Assembly: GCA_038239145.1 (NCBI GenBank)
Contig: JBBSFB010000008.1
Coordinates: forward strand, 1 to 64,000
Source of the DNA: PALSA-610 sp038239145
GTDB lineage: Bacteria; Actinomycetota; Acidimicrobiia; IMCC26256; PALSA-610
Direction: 5' to 3'
Length of the DNA: 64,000 nt
Part shown: positions 17,293 through 24,836 of the stretch, piece by piece
Numbering within the stretch: the first letter of the stretch is position 1
Layout of the letters: each line of letters opens with the position of its first letter
Position numbers and translations under genes: made by a program
The notes under the pieces: generated by a model
Database searches by the model: none
What the model was told of the DNA's origin: nothing
Seen by the model: only the letters and a program-made list of their open reading frames with translations

Positions 17293-17314
17293 GATTGCCT
17301 CCTGGCAGGCAATC
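17293..17314 (-). promoter_or_regulatory. Hairpin that covers the ribosome-binding site of the 58-aa gene
   Basis: On the minus strand GATTGCCT and AGGCAATC form eight base pairs around the loop GCCAGG. The AGGAGG ribosome-binding site is half in the loop and half in the 3' arm, two bases before AG-ATG. Closing this hairpin would hide the site, so it may act as a translational switch (inference). Confidence 0.5.
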
Positions 17315-17418
17315 TGACAGGGCAGTGTGATCGCGGCGTGACCGACAGGACGCTTTTCGTGACCAACCGGATCGGAGGCTGACGGGTGGAGCTCCGCTGC
17401 GTGGGGTAGACGTATTCG

Positions 17419-19812
17419 ATGCGCGCAATCGAAGCGAGTGACCTGCCCGACGACGAGCTCGCGCATCTTGATGCGTATTGGCGTGCGGCGAACTACCTAA
17501 CGGTCGGCCAGATCTACTTACGTGACAACGCGCGCTTGGAACGGTCGTTGGTGCTCGCCGACATCAAGCCGCGCCTGTTGGGTCATTGGGGCACCAGCCC
17601 GGGACTCAACCTTGTCTACGCGCACCTGAGCCGCGTGATCGCGCGCGACGACCTCGACATGATCTACGTGATCGGACCCGGCCACGGCGGCCCGGCCATC
17701 CTCGCGAACACGTGGCTCGAAGGTACGTACACCGAGACGTATCCCGCGATCACGCGCGACGGCGAGGGGATGGAGCATCTCTTCCGGCAATTCTCGTTTC
17801 CGGGCGGAGTGCCGAGTCACGTCGCCCCCGAGACGCCCGGTTCCATCCACGAGGGCGGCGAGCTCGGCTACTCGATCGGGCACGCGTTCGGCGCCGCCTT
17901 CGACAATCCCGACCTGATCGTCGCGTGCGTGGTCGGCGACGGGGAAGCCGAGACGGGTCCGCTTGCTACGAGCTGGCATTCGAACAAGTTCCTCGATCCG
18001 GTCGGCGACGGAGCCGTGCTGCCGATCCTGCACCTCAACGGCTACAAGATCGCGAACCCGACGGTGCTCGCCCGGATCCCCGAGGCGGAGTTGAACGATC
18101 TCCTGCGCGGCTACGGGTGGGAGCCGTACCTCGTGGCGGGCGACGATCCCGAGCAGGTGCACCGCACCTTGGCCGCGACTGTCGATCACGTGCTCGGCGA
18201 GATCCGGTCCATTCAAGACCGCGCTCGGGACAGCGGGATTCGCAGCCGCGACGCACGCGAACGGCCGCGGTGGCCGATGATCGTGCTTCGGACGCCCAAG
18301 GGGTGGACCGGTCCGAAGTTCGTCGACGGTGTCCAGGTGGAAGGGACGTGGCGCGCGCATCAGGTGCCGCTGTCGCAGGTTCGGGAGAATCCCGAGCACC
18401 TGGCCCTGCTGGAGACGTGGATGCGGTCGTATCGCAGCGACGAGCTGTTCGATGCCGACGGTCGTCCCTTTCCGGCGGTCATCGACTGGTTGCCCACCGG
18501 CGACCGGCGCATGGGCGCCAACCCGCACGCCAACGGCGGTCTGCTCACTCGCGACCTACGGCTGCCCCATATGCGGGACCACGCCGTTGTGGTGGACGCA
18601 CCCGGCGCCGCGAACGCGGAGTCGACGCGGGTCCTCGGCGGATATCTCCGCGAGGTCTTTCGGTTGAACGCCGGTTCGCGCGACTTTCGCATGTTCGGAC
18701 CCGACGAGACCGCGTCGAACCGGCTCGACGCGGTGTACGAGGTGACGGGCAAGACGTGGGAGGCCGAACTCCTTCCCGTCGACGTCGCGCTCGCGACCGA
18801 CGGACGGGTCATGGAGATCCTGAGCGAGACCACGTGCCAGGGTTGGCTCGAGGGGTACCTCCTCACCGGGCGCCACGGGTTGTTCTCGTGCTACGAGGCG
18901 TTCGCACACATCGTCGACTCCATGTTCAACCAGCACGCGAAATGGTTGAAGGTCTCCCGCAACCTCCCGTGGCGTCGACCGATCCCTTCCCTGAACTATC
19001 TGCTCACGTCGCACGTGTGGCGCCAGGACCACAACGGCTTCACGCACCAAGATCCGGGCTTCATCGACCTGGTCGTGAACAAGAAGGCGGAAGTCGTGCG
19101 CGTGTATCTGCCGCCGGACGCGAACACCCTGCTCTCGACGGTCGATCACTGCCTTCGCACCCGCAACTATGTCAATCTGATTGTCGCGGGCAAGCAACCG
19201 GAGCCGGCGTGGCTGTCGATGGAGGACGCCGAGCTGCACTGTACGCGCGGCATCGGCATCTGGGACTGGGCGTCGAGCGACGGCGACGACGAGCCCGACG
19301 TGGTGATGGCGTGCGCAGGTGACGTGCCGACCCTGGAAGTGTTGGCCGCGGTGACGCTGCTGCGCGAACACCTTCCCGACCTCAAGGTGCGGGTCGTGAA
19401 TGTCGTCGACCTGATGCGCCTCGAACCCGACACCGAACACCCGCACGGCTTGTCGGATCGCGACTTCGACGCGCTGTTCACGGTCGACAGGCCGGTCATC
19501 TTCGCGTACCACGGCTATCCGTCGTTGATTCACCGGCTCGCGTATCGCCGGGCCGGAGCCGCGAACCTGCACGTGCGCGGGTACAAGGAAGAAGGCACCG
19601 TGACTACGCCGTTCGACATGGTGGTGCGCAACGACATGGATCGCTTCCATCTGGTGATGGACGTGATCGATCGGGTTCCGGGCCTCGGGACGCGCGCCGC
19701 GCACGTCCGCCAGCACATGGTCGACCAGCGCACCCGGCACGGCATCTACGTCCGGGAGCACGGCGAAGATCTGCCCGAGGTGCAGAACTGGAAGTGGACC
19801 GCCGGCCCGTGA
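17419..19812 (+). CDS. xfp: Xylulose-5-phosphate/fructose-6-phosphate phosphoketolase
   Basis: The 797-residue protein has the normal family length and the marks of thiamine-diphosphate phosphoketolases: LLGHWGTSPGLNLVYAHL, YVIGPGHGGPAILANTWLEG, PGSIHEGGELGYSIGHAFGA and VGDGEAETGPLATSWHSNK (TPP/metal site). The C-terminal half shows SHVWRQDHNGFTHQDPGF and YHGYPSLIHRL. It cleaves xylulose-5-P or fructose-6-P with phosphate to acetyl-phosphate. Acetate kinase follows directly, so the pair turns sugar phosphates into acetate and ATP. No strong ribosome-binding site precedes the ATG. Confidence 0.96.
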   Translation: MRAIEASDLPDDELAHLDAYWRAANYLTVGQIYLRDNARLERSLVLADIKPRLLGHWGTSPGLNLVYAHLSRVIARDDLDMIYVIGPGHGGPAILANTWLEGTYTETYPAITRDGEGMEHLFRQFSFPGGVPSHVAPETPGSIHEGGELGYSIGHAFGAAFDNPDLIVACVVGDGEAETGPLATSWHSNKFLDPVGDGAVLPILHLNGYKIANPTVLARIPEAELNDLLRGYGWEPYLVAGDDPEQVHRTLAATVDHVLGEIRSIQDRARDSGIRSRDARERPRWPMIVLRTPKGWTGPKFVDGVQVEGTWRAHQVPLSQVRENPEHLALLETWMRSYRSDELFDADGRPFPAVIDWLPTGDRRMGANPHANGGLLTRDLRLPHMRDHAVVVDAPGAANAESTRVLGGYLREVFRLNAGSRDFRMFGPDETASNRLDAVYEVTGKTWEAELLPVDVALATDGRVMEILSETTCQGWLEGYLLTGRHGLFSCYEAFAHIVDSMFNQHAKWLKVSRNLPWRRPIPSLNYLLTSHVWRQDHNGFTHQDPGFIDLVVNKKAEVVRVYLPPDANTLLSTVDHCLRTRNYVNLIVAGKQPEPAWLSMEDAELHCTRGIGIWDWASSDGDDEPDVVMACAGDVPTLEVLAAVTLLREHLPDLKVRVVNVVDLMRLEPDTEHPHGLSDRDFDALFTVDRPVIFAYHGYPSLIHRLAYRRAGAANLHVRGYKEEGTVTTPFDMVVRNDMDRFHLVMDVIDRVPGLGTRAAHVRQHMVDQRTRHGIYVREHGEDLPEVQNWKWTAGP

Positions 19813-19850
19813 GAGCGATGCTGTGAGAGTCTTGCCGTGAGGGTTCTGGT
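19809..19850 (+). repeat. 14-base imperfect tandem repeat at the xfp-ackA junction (3 copies)
   Basis: Units begin GTGAGAG at 19809, GTGAGAG at 19823 and GTGAGGG at 19837, spaced exactly 14 bases. The first GTGA contains the xfp stop codon and the third GTG is the ackA start. It looks as if an overlapping GTGA junction was duplicated twice. Confidence 0.7.
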
Positions 19851-20901
19851 CGTGAACGCCGGTTCGAGCTCGTTGAAGCTGTCCGCGCTCGACGGCGCCG
19901 ACCGCGTCATCGACTCCCACGACACCGAGCACTGGCACGGCGACGACGCGCCGATCGCGGAGTTCGCCCGTCAGGTCGGTGCCGTCGGTGCCGTCGGCCA
20001 TCGGGTCGTGCATGGTGGTCCCGATTTCACGGGCCCGGTCGTGGTCGACGATGAGGTCAGCGCGCGTCTGCGCGAGTTGATCGTGCTCGCGCCCCTCCAT
20101 CAGCCGGCTGCGCTCGCGGCCATCGACGCGGCGCGCCGAGCGCTCCCGAATACCCCGCAGGTCGCCTGCTTCGACACCGCGTTCCACGCCACCCTTCCGA
20201 TGGCCGCCCGGACGTACGCGCTCCCGTCGACCTGGCGGGAACGCTGGCCGCTCCGTCGTTTCGGTTTCCACGGCCTGTCGCACGCCTACGCGAGTCGGCG
20301 GGCGGCGGCGCTCGCCGATTCGGCGCTCGCCGATCTGAACATCGTCTCGTGCCATCTGGGCGCGGGCGCGTCGCTGTGTGCGATGAGCGGTGGACGATCG
20401 GTCGACACGACGATGGGGTTCACGCCGCTCGAGGGCGTCGTAATGGCGACGCGCTCGGGCTCTATCGATCCCGGGCTCGTGCTGTGGCTGATCCAGTCGG
20501 GCGGCCTCTCGGCCGCAGAGGTGCAGGAGGGGCTCGAACAACACAGCGGTCTCGTCGGCCTCGCGGGGACTGCCGACATGCGCGAGGTCGTCGATCGGCA
20601 CGCGACGGGTGACGCCGCCGCCACGCTTGCGTTCGACGTCTACGCGCACCGGTTGCGGTCGGAGTTGGGCGCGATGAGAGCCGCGCTCGACTCGATCGAC
20701 CTGTGCGTGTTCACCGGCGGTGTGGGGGAGCACGCCCCGGCCGTGCGGGCCGCGGCCGGTCTCGCCCTCGATGCGGTGGCGAACGCAACTACCTTCGCCG
20801 ATGGTGAGATCAGCGCGCCCGACGCCGCGGTGCGCACCTTCGTCGTTACGGCCCGGGAGGATGTCGAGATCACGCGCGGGGTCCGCACGCTCCTGGGATG
20901 A
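19837..20901 (+). CDS. ackA: Acetate kinase
   Basis: The 354-residue enzyme opens VLVVNAGSSSLKLSAL, the phosphate-binding start of the acetokinase fold, and has FDTAFHATLP, RFGFHGLSHAYASRRAA, CHLGAGASLCAMSGGRSVDTTMGFTPLEGV and the adenosine-motif CVFTGGVGEHAPAVR. It makes ATP and acetate from acetyl-phosphate supplied by phosphoketolase. It is slightly shorter than the usual 400 residues, mainly in loops. The GTG start lies on the third unit of a junction repeat. Confidence 0.95.
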   Translation: MRVLVVNAGSSSLKLSALDGADRVIDSHDTEHWHGDDAPIAEFARQVGAVGAVGHRVVHGGPDFTGPVVVDDEVSARLRELIVLAPLHQPAALAAIDAARRALPNTPQVACFDTAFHATLPMAARTYALPSTWRERWPLRRFGFHGLSHAYASRRAAALADSALADLNIVSCHLGAGASLCAMSGGRSVDTTMGFTPLEGVVMATRSGSIDPGLVLWLIQSGGLSAAEVQEGLEQHSGLVGLAGTADMREVVDRHATGDAAATLAFDVYAHRLRSELGAMRAALDSIDLCVFTGGVGEHAPAVRAAAGLALDAVANATTFADGEISAPDAAVRTFVVTAREDVEITRGVRTLLG

Positions 20902-20903
20902 CG

Positions 20904-21063
20904 GCTTCGAGGCGACCGGCATACGGGTTGACACGACCGCGCGATCCCGGTCGCGCTGCAGCGCGCGAACGCCGCTCGCCTCGAGCGCGTCGTCGAGATG
21001 CCGACGAGCGACTCGCCCTTCCTGAGCCGCCCTGCGCAGCTCGCTCGCCTGCTCGTGTCCTAG
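20904..21063 (+). pseudogene. Alpha/beta-hydrolase, C-terminal remnant
   Basis: In frame with a TAG at 21061-21063 the sequence reads RAIPVALQRANAARLERVVE and then MPTSDSPFLSRPAQLARLL. This is the closing part of an alpha/beta hydrolase, where the active-site histidine normally sits in the PTSHSPFLSRP motif; here the His position is Asp (TSDSP). About ten codons upstream the frame is interrupted by a TGA, and the rest of the gene is absent. It fills most of the gap between ackA and the convergent HAD gene. Confidence 0.6.
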
Positions 21064-21803
21064 GCGGCGATCACGGCCGCGAGGTCGGACAACGACGAGA
21101 TGCGCGCGTAGTCGGCTTCGAGGTGGAACTGGAACGGGTCCATGAGCACCGGGAACAGCCCGGCGGCGCGAGCACCCACAACGTCGATCCCCGGCATGTC
21201 GCCGACGTACCACGCATCGGACGGCGCCAGGCTCATCGCGTCGAGCGCGAGTTGGAAGATGCGCGGATCGGGCTTCATGACGCCTACCGCGCCGGAGTCG
21301 ATGATGCACTCCATCGGAACCCCGATTCCCGCGCCGACCTGAAGGATCTCCATCTCGGTCAGGCGCCCGCCGATGAGGCCGTCGGCGTTGGAGATGATGC
21401 CGAGCCGGACGCCCGTATCGGCCAGCGCGCGGAGCCCGGCGCGCGCGCCCGGGACCTCCTGTAGCCACAGTGCCGCGTCGGCGAATTCACTGTCGAGATG
21501 CTGGTGCACCTCGTCGCGCGTCTCCTCGGGAACGTCGCACTCGGTGATGTACCCGTCGAGATACGCGCGCCACCGCGTGGCCCAGTCGACGTCGGCGCCG
21601 CCGTCCGAAGGGAACGCGACCGCGCCCGCATAGTGGGCGCGGTCGAGGATGTCGGCGCCGGGAGTGAGTCCGGCCCGGGCGAACGCGCCGAGGACGCGCT
21701 CGTGGGTGGGGAGGAGAAACACCCCCCCGACGTCGAGCAGGACGGCCTCGGGCCGCGACGGGAAGGGCGGCGCGGGGAAGGGCGAAGAAGACGGTTGCGG
21801 CAC
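21060..21803 (-). CDS. HAD-superfamily hydrolase
   Basis: The 247-residue protein shows HAD motif I as VLLDVGGVF, motif II as GIISNADG, motif III lysine in VMKPDPRIF and motif IV in YVGDMPGIDVVGARAAG. These residues carry phosphoryl transfer from small phosphorylated substrates. The second motif-I aspartate (DxD) is replaced by glycine, as in some haloacid-dehalogenase-like members, so a classical phosphatase activity is not certain. It overlaps the hydrolase remnant by four bases at the 3' end. Confidence 0.82.
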   Translation of the reverse strand: MPQPSSSPFPAPPFPSRPEAVLLDVGGVFLLPTHERVLGAFARAGLTPGADILDRAHYAGAVAFPSDGGADVDWATRWRAYLDGYITECDVPEETRDEVHQHLDSEFADAALWLQEVPGARAGLRALADTGVRLGIISNADGLIGGRLTEMEILQVGAGIGVPMECIIDSGAVGVMKPDPRIFQLALDAMSLAPSDAWYVGDMPGIDVVGARAAGLFPVLMDPFQFHLEADYARISSLSDLAAVIAA

Positions 21804-21851
21804 GGCGCAAAACTATCGGGACGTCACCAACCGGCTGGTACCGTTGAATTC

Positions 21852-23027
21852 ATGGAATTTCGACGTATTCACGCGTTGCCGCCGTACGCGTTCGCGCAGA
21901 TAGACGCGTTGAAGATGTCGCTGCGGCGAGCAGGTGAAGATGTCGTCGACCTCGCGTTCGGCAACCCCGATCTTCCCTCTCCCGACATCGCGGTCGAGAA
22001 GCTCATCGAAGCGGTGCGCAACCCGCGCAACCATCGCTACTCCACCAGCAAGGGCATCCCGAAGCTCCGCGACGCCGTCGCCTCGCTCTACGAGCGCAAG
22101 TTCGGCGTGACGCTCGACTTCGAGACCGAGGTGTGTTCCACCATCGGTGCGAAGGAGGGCTTTTCTCACCTGATGCTCGCGCTCCTCGGCCCGGGCGACA
22201 CCGCGCTCGTACCTTCGCCGTCGTACCCGATCCACATCTGGGGACCGATCCTCGCGGGCGCGGGCGTGCACTACGTACGCATGGGACCCGACCAGAACTT
22301 TCTCGAAAACCTGCACAGCGCGTACGAACAGGCCTGGCCGCGGCCCCGCGTGATCGTCACATCGTTCCCACACAATCCAACGACCGCATGCGTCGACCTC
22401 GAGTTCATGACGGAGTTGGTCGAGTTCGCTCGTGCGCGCGACATCGTTGTGGTGCACGACTTCGCCTACGCCGATCTTGGCTTCGACGGATACGACCCGC
22501 CCTCGATCCTCCAGGTGCCCGGCGCGAAGGACGTTGCCGTCGAGCTGTACACGATGACGAAGTCGTTCTCGATGGCCGGCTGGAGGATGGGGTTCCTCGT
22601 CGGCAACGCGGAAATCGTGGCCGCGCTCGCCAAGCTCAAGTCGTACCTCGACTACGGCACCTTTCAGCCGATCCAGATCGCGGCGACGGTCGCGATGAAC
22701 GAGGCGCCGGACTTCCCCAAAGCTCAGAACGAGATCTACCGCGGCCGGCGCGATGCGCTGATCGACGGGCTCGACCGCATCGGCTGGCACATCGAAAAGC
22801 CGAAGGGGACGATGTTCGTATGGGCGCCGATCCCCGAGCCCTACGCGGAGATGACGAGCATCGAGTTCACGACGATGTGCATCCAAGAGGCGAAGGTCGC
22901 GCTCTCGCCTGGGAACGGCTTCGGGCCCGGCGGCGAGGGTTACGTTCGCTTCGCCCTCGTCGAGAACGAGAAGCGGATCCAGCAGGCCATCCGCCAGATC
23001 CGCAAGGGACTCACCAAGCTCGGCTGA
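21852..23027 (+). CDS. alaC: AlaC-like class I/II aminotransferase
   Basis: The 391-residue PLP enzyme aligns well by eye with Escherichia coli AlaC: RRIHALPPYAFAQIDALKM at the start, DLAFGNPDLPSP, YSTSKGIPKLRDAV, PSPSYPIHIWGPILAGA, SFPHNPTTACVDLEF and the PLP-lysine motif YTMTKSFSMAGWRMGFLVGN. AlaC-type enzymes make alanine from pyruvate and glutamate; related members make other amino acids. The ATG lies ten bases after the divergent HAD gene's region begins, with no strong ribosome-binding site. A 15-base tandem array follows its stop. Confidence 0.88.
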   Translation: MEFRRIHALPPYAFAQIDALKMSLRRAGEDVVDLAFGNPDLPSPDIAVEKLIEAVRNPRNHRYSTSKGIPKLRDAVASLYERKFGVTLDFETEVCSTIGAKEGFSHLMLALLGPGDTALVPSPSYPIHIWGPILAGAGVHYVRMGPDQNFLENLHSAYEQAWPRPRVIVTSFPHNPTTACVDLEFMTELVEFARARDIVVVHDFAYADLGFDGYDPPSILQVPGAKDVAVELYTMTKSFSMAGWRMGFLVGNAEIVAALAKLKSYLDYGTFQPIQIAATVAMNEAPDFPKAQNEIYRGRRDALIDGLDRIGWHIEKPKGTMFVWAPIPEPYAEMTSIEFTTMCIQEAKVALSPGNGFGPGGEGYVRFALVENEKRIQQAIRQIRKGLTKLG

Positions 23028-23147
23028 GCCTGACGAACTTCAGCCCGACGAACTTCAGCCCGACGAACTTCAGCCCGACGAACTTCAGCCCGACGAACTT
23101 CAGCCCGACGAACTTCAGCCCGACGAACTTCAGCCCGACGAACTTCA
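23028..23147. repeat. 15-base tandem array, 8 copies, between alaC and tetR
   Basis: GCCCGACGAACTTCA repeats eight times (the first copy has T for C at the fourth base). The array begins on the base after the alaC TGA and its last three bases (TCA) are the tetR stop codon read from the other strand. It has no palindrome and is not a terminator or CRISPR (no spacers). Copy number could vary between strains. Confidence 0.95.
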
Positions 23148-23729
23148 GCCCAGGAGTCCTTCGAGGCAGAACGCCACGCAGAGGTCGGCGACCTCGTCGA
23201 CGGGCAGGTTGGCGTCGATGAGGGCGTGACGAGTCAGCTCCGCGACTACGCCGAAGATGGCATGGGCCAAGAGGGCGGGATCGCGATCGGCGATCCGACC
23301 GTCGACGATGCCGTCCTTCAGGTGGCGGATCGTGTCGGCGATCGAGATCTCGCGGTTGCGGGCGAGCACGGGGGCAAACGTCTCGTCGGTGGCCGCGAAC
23401 TGGATGATGGCAAAGTACTCGCGGTGCTCGGCGAACCACGCCAGCGAGGCCCGGATCCCGAGCTCGATGCGGCGTACCGGGTCGGCTTCGTCGCCGATGC
23501 CCTGCTGCTGGCGCTTGCGGAGATCGTGGTTCGAGGCCTTCAGCAGCTCGGCGAGAAGCTCTTCTTTCGAGGCGAAATACCAGTAGAAGACGCCTTTTCC
23601 GACGCCGAGCGTGGCCACGATGTCGGCTACCGAGGTCGGGTGATATCCCCGTTCCGCGAACAGCCTGGCGCCGCACTCCATCAGCTGGTCACGCCGTTCG
23701 CGACCTCTCGGAGTCAGCTTGCGCCGCAT
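23145..23729 (-). CDS. TetR-family transcriptional regulator
   Basis: The 194-residue protein has a full TetR helix-turn-helix: GARLFAERGYHPTSVADIVATLGVGKGVFYWYFASKEELLAELL. The C-terminal ligand domain includes ASLAWFAEHREYFAIIQFA. A perfect inverted repeat lies 22 bases before its start, so autoregulation is likely. Ligand unknown; the neighbours (aminotransferase, acyltransferase) do not settle it. Confidence 0.92.
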   Translation of the reverse strand: MRRKLTPRGRERRDQLMECGARLFAERGYHPTSVADIVATLGVGKGVFYWYFASKEELLAELLKASNHDLRKRQQQGIGDEADPVRRIELGIRASLAWFAEHREYFAIIQFAATDETFAPVLARNREISIADTIRHLKDGIVDGRIADRDPALLAHAIFGVVAELTRHALIDANLPVDEVADLCVAFCLEGLLG

Positions 23730-23751
23730 CCGGCGAGCGTAGCGCCGCCCT

Positions 23752-23765
23752 TGACCGACCGGTCA
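23752..23765. promoter_or_regulatory. TetR operator
   Basis: TGACCG-AC-CGGTCA is a perfect inverted repeat with a two-base centre, 22 bases upstream of the tetR start. This half-site and spacing are common for TetR-family regulators of lipid or catabolic genes (family knowledge). Confidence 0.75.
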
Positions 23766-23887
23766 GGTGGACTCGGGCCCGCCCCGCCCGTCAGCCGCCC
23801 GTCAACTGTTGTTCGCACGCCCGTGACCGGGACGGAACTCCCGCGCCACGGGGCGCGTCGAGACTGACGATGTCGAAGGAGGACGCG

Positions 23888-24043
23888 ATGCTCGGCCTAC
23901 TCGTGCGGTTCCTGCCCCATCACGTGGTCCACGATCTCGGCGGAGGGCGGGCCGTCGACAATGCCCGCTCGGAGCAGGACGAGATCGCCTGGACCTCCGT
24001 GATCGTCGACGAGCTCGCCGATCGTCTCTCGGTCGCGGCCTGA
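23888..24043 (+). CDS. Small hypothetical protein (51 aa)
   Basis: The frame starts MLGLLVRFLPHHVVHDLGGG and ends RLSVAA before TGA. AAGGAGG is placed five bases upstream of the ATG, an optimal ribosome-binding site; an in-frame ATG at 23870 would place that site inside the coding sequence. The N-terminal ten residues are hydrophobic and amphipathic, the rest acidic. I do not recognise a family. The next gene on the strand starts 54 bases later. Confidence 0.55.
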   Translation: MLGLLVRFLPHHVVHDLGGGRAVDNARSEQDEIAWTSVIVDELADRLSVAA

Positions 24044-24097
24044 TCCCGACCCGGATCCTCGACAGGCCTACCCGCTCGGGGCGTACGCTGACGATCC

Positions 24098-24814
24098 TTG
24101 TATTGGATCGTGAAGCTGCTGGTCACCCCGTTCATCCGTGTGTTCGTGCGCGTCCGCGTCGTCGGGCGCGAGAACCTGCCCCGGCGGGGCGCGGTGATCC
24201 TCGCCTCGAACCACCGGTCGTTCCTGGACTCGATCTTCATCCCACTCGTCGTGCACCGGCGCGTCACCTTCGTCGCCAAGGCCGAATACTTCGACAACGC
24301 CAAGACGGCCTGGTTCTTCCGGAGTTGCGGCCAGATCCCGATCCGGCGCGAAGGCGGGAGCGCGAGCGCGCGTGCGCTCGCATCGGCGACCGACGTCCTG
24401 CGCTCGGGCAACGTGTTCGGGATCTACCCGGAGGGAACCCGCACCCGTGATGGATTGCTGCACCGGGGCCACACGGGGGTGGCGCGCCTCGCGCTCGGGT
24501 GCGACGTGCCGATCGTCCCGGTCGGCCTCATCGGCACCGACGACGTGCAGCCTGTCGACTCCCGCTTCCCGAAGCTGTTCCGGCACGTTGTGGTCCGCTT
24601 CGGCGAACCGATCGACCCGGCGCGGTACGGCGGTCGGGATCACGACCGGATGGCACTGCGCGACCTCACCGACGAGGTGATGTACGAAATCGCGCAACTC
24701 TCGGGCTACGAGTACGTCGACACCTACGCGACGAAACGGGCCGAGGACATCCCCACCGAGACCGCGCGCGTCGCGAGCTATGCCGAGGCCCGCCCGCTCG
24801 CGTCCGCGTCGTAA
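24098..24814 (+). CDS. 1-acyl-sn-glycerol-3-phosphate acyltransferase (PlsC-like)
   Basis: The 238-residue protein has the acyltransferase motif I ASNHRSFLD (HX4D), motif II GQIPIRREGG, motif III GIYPEGTRTRDG and motif IV VPIVPVGLIGTD. It is membrane-associated through the N-terminal hydrophobic stretch IVKLLVTPFIRVFVRV and acylates lysophosphatidate to phosphatidate. The start is TTG at 24098. The convergent neighbour is glycerol kinase, so both feed glycerolipid synthesis. The C-terminal 40 residues beyond the family core are not conserved to my eye. Confidence 0.88.
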   Translation: MYWIVKLLVTPFIRVFVRVRVVGRENLPRRGAVILASNHRSFLDSIFIPLVVHRRVTFVAKAEYFDNAKTAWFFRSCGQIPIRREGGSASARALASATDVLRSGNVFGIYPEGTRTRDGLLHRGHTGVARLALGCDVPIVPVGLIGTDDVQPVDSRFPKLFRHVVVRFGEPIDPARYGGRDHDRMALRDLTDEVMYEIAQLSGYEYVDTYATKRAEDIPTETARVASYAEARPLASAS

Positions 24815-24836
24815 CCCCGTCCGCGAACGAAGCGGG

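Noticed and set aside
18556..21468. 970-codon open frame on the minus strand opposite xfp and ackA
   Set aside because: It is the mirror of two well-supported genes; composition is Arg/His/Asp-rich with no family motif. Typical of GC-rich DNA.
23028..23147. CRISPR array
   Set aside because: The 15-base units are directly adjacent without spacers and no cas gene is near.
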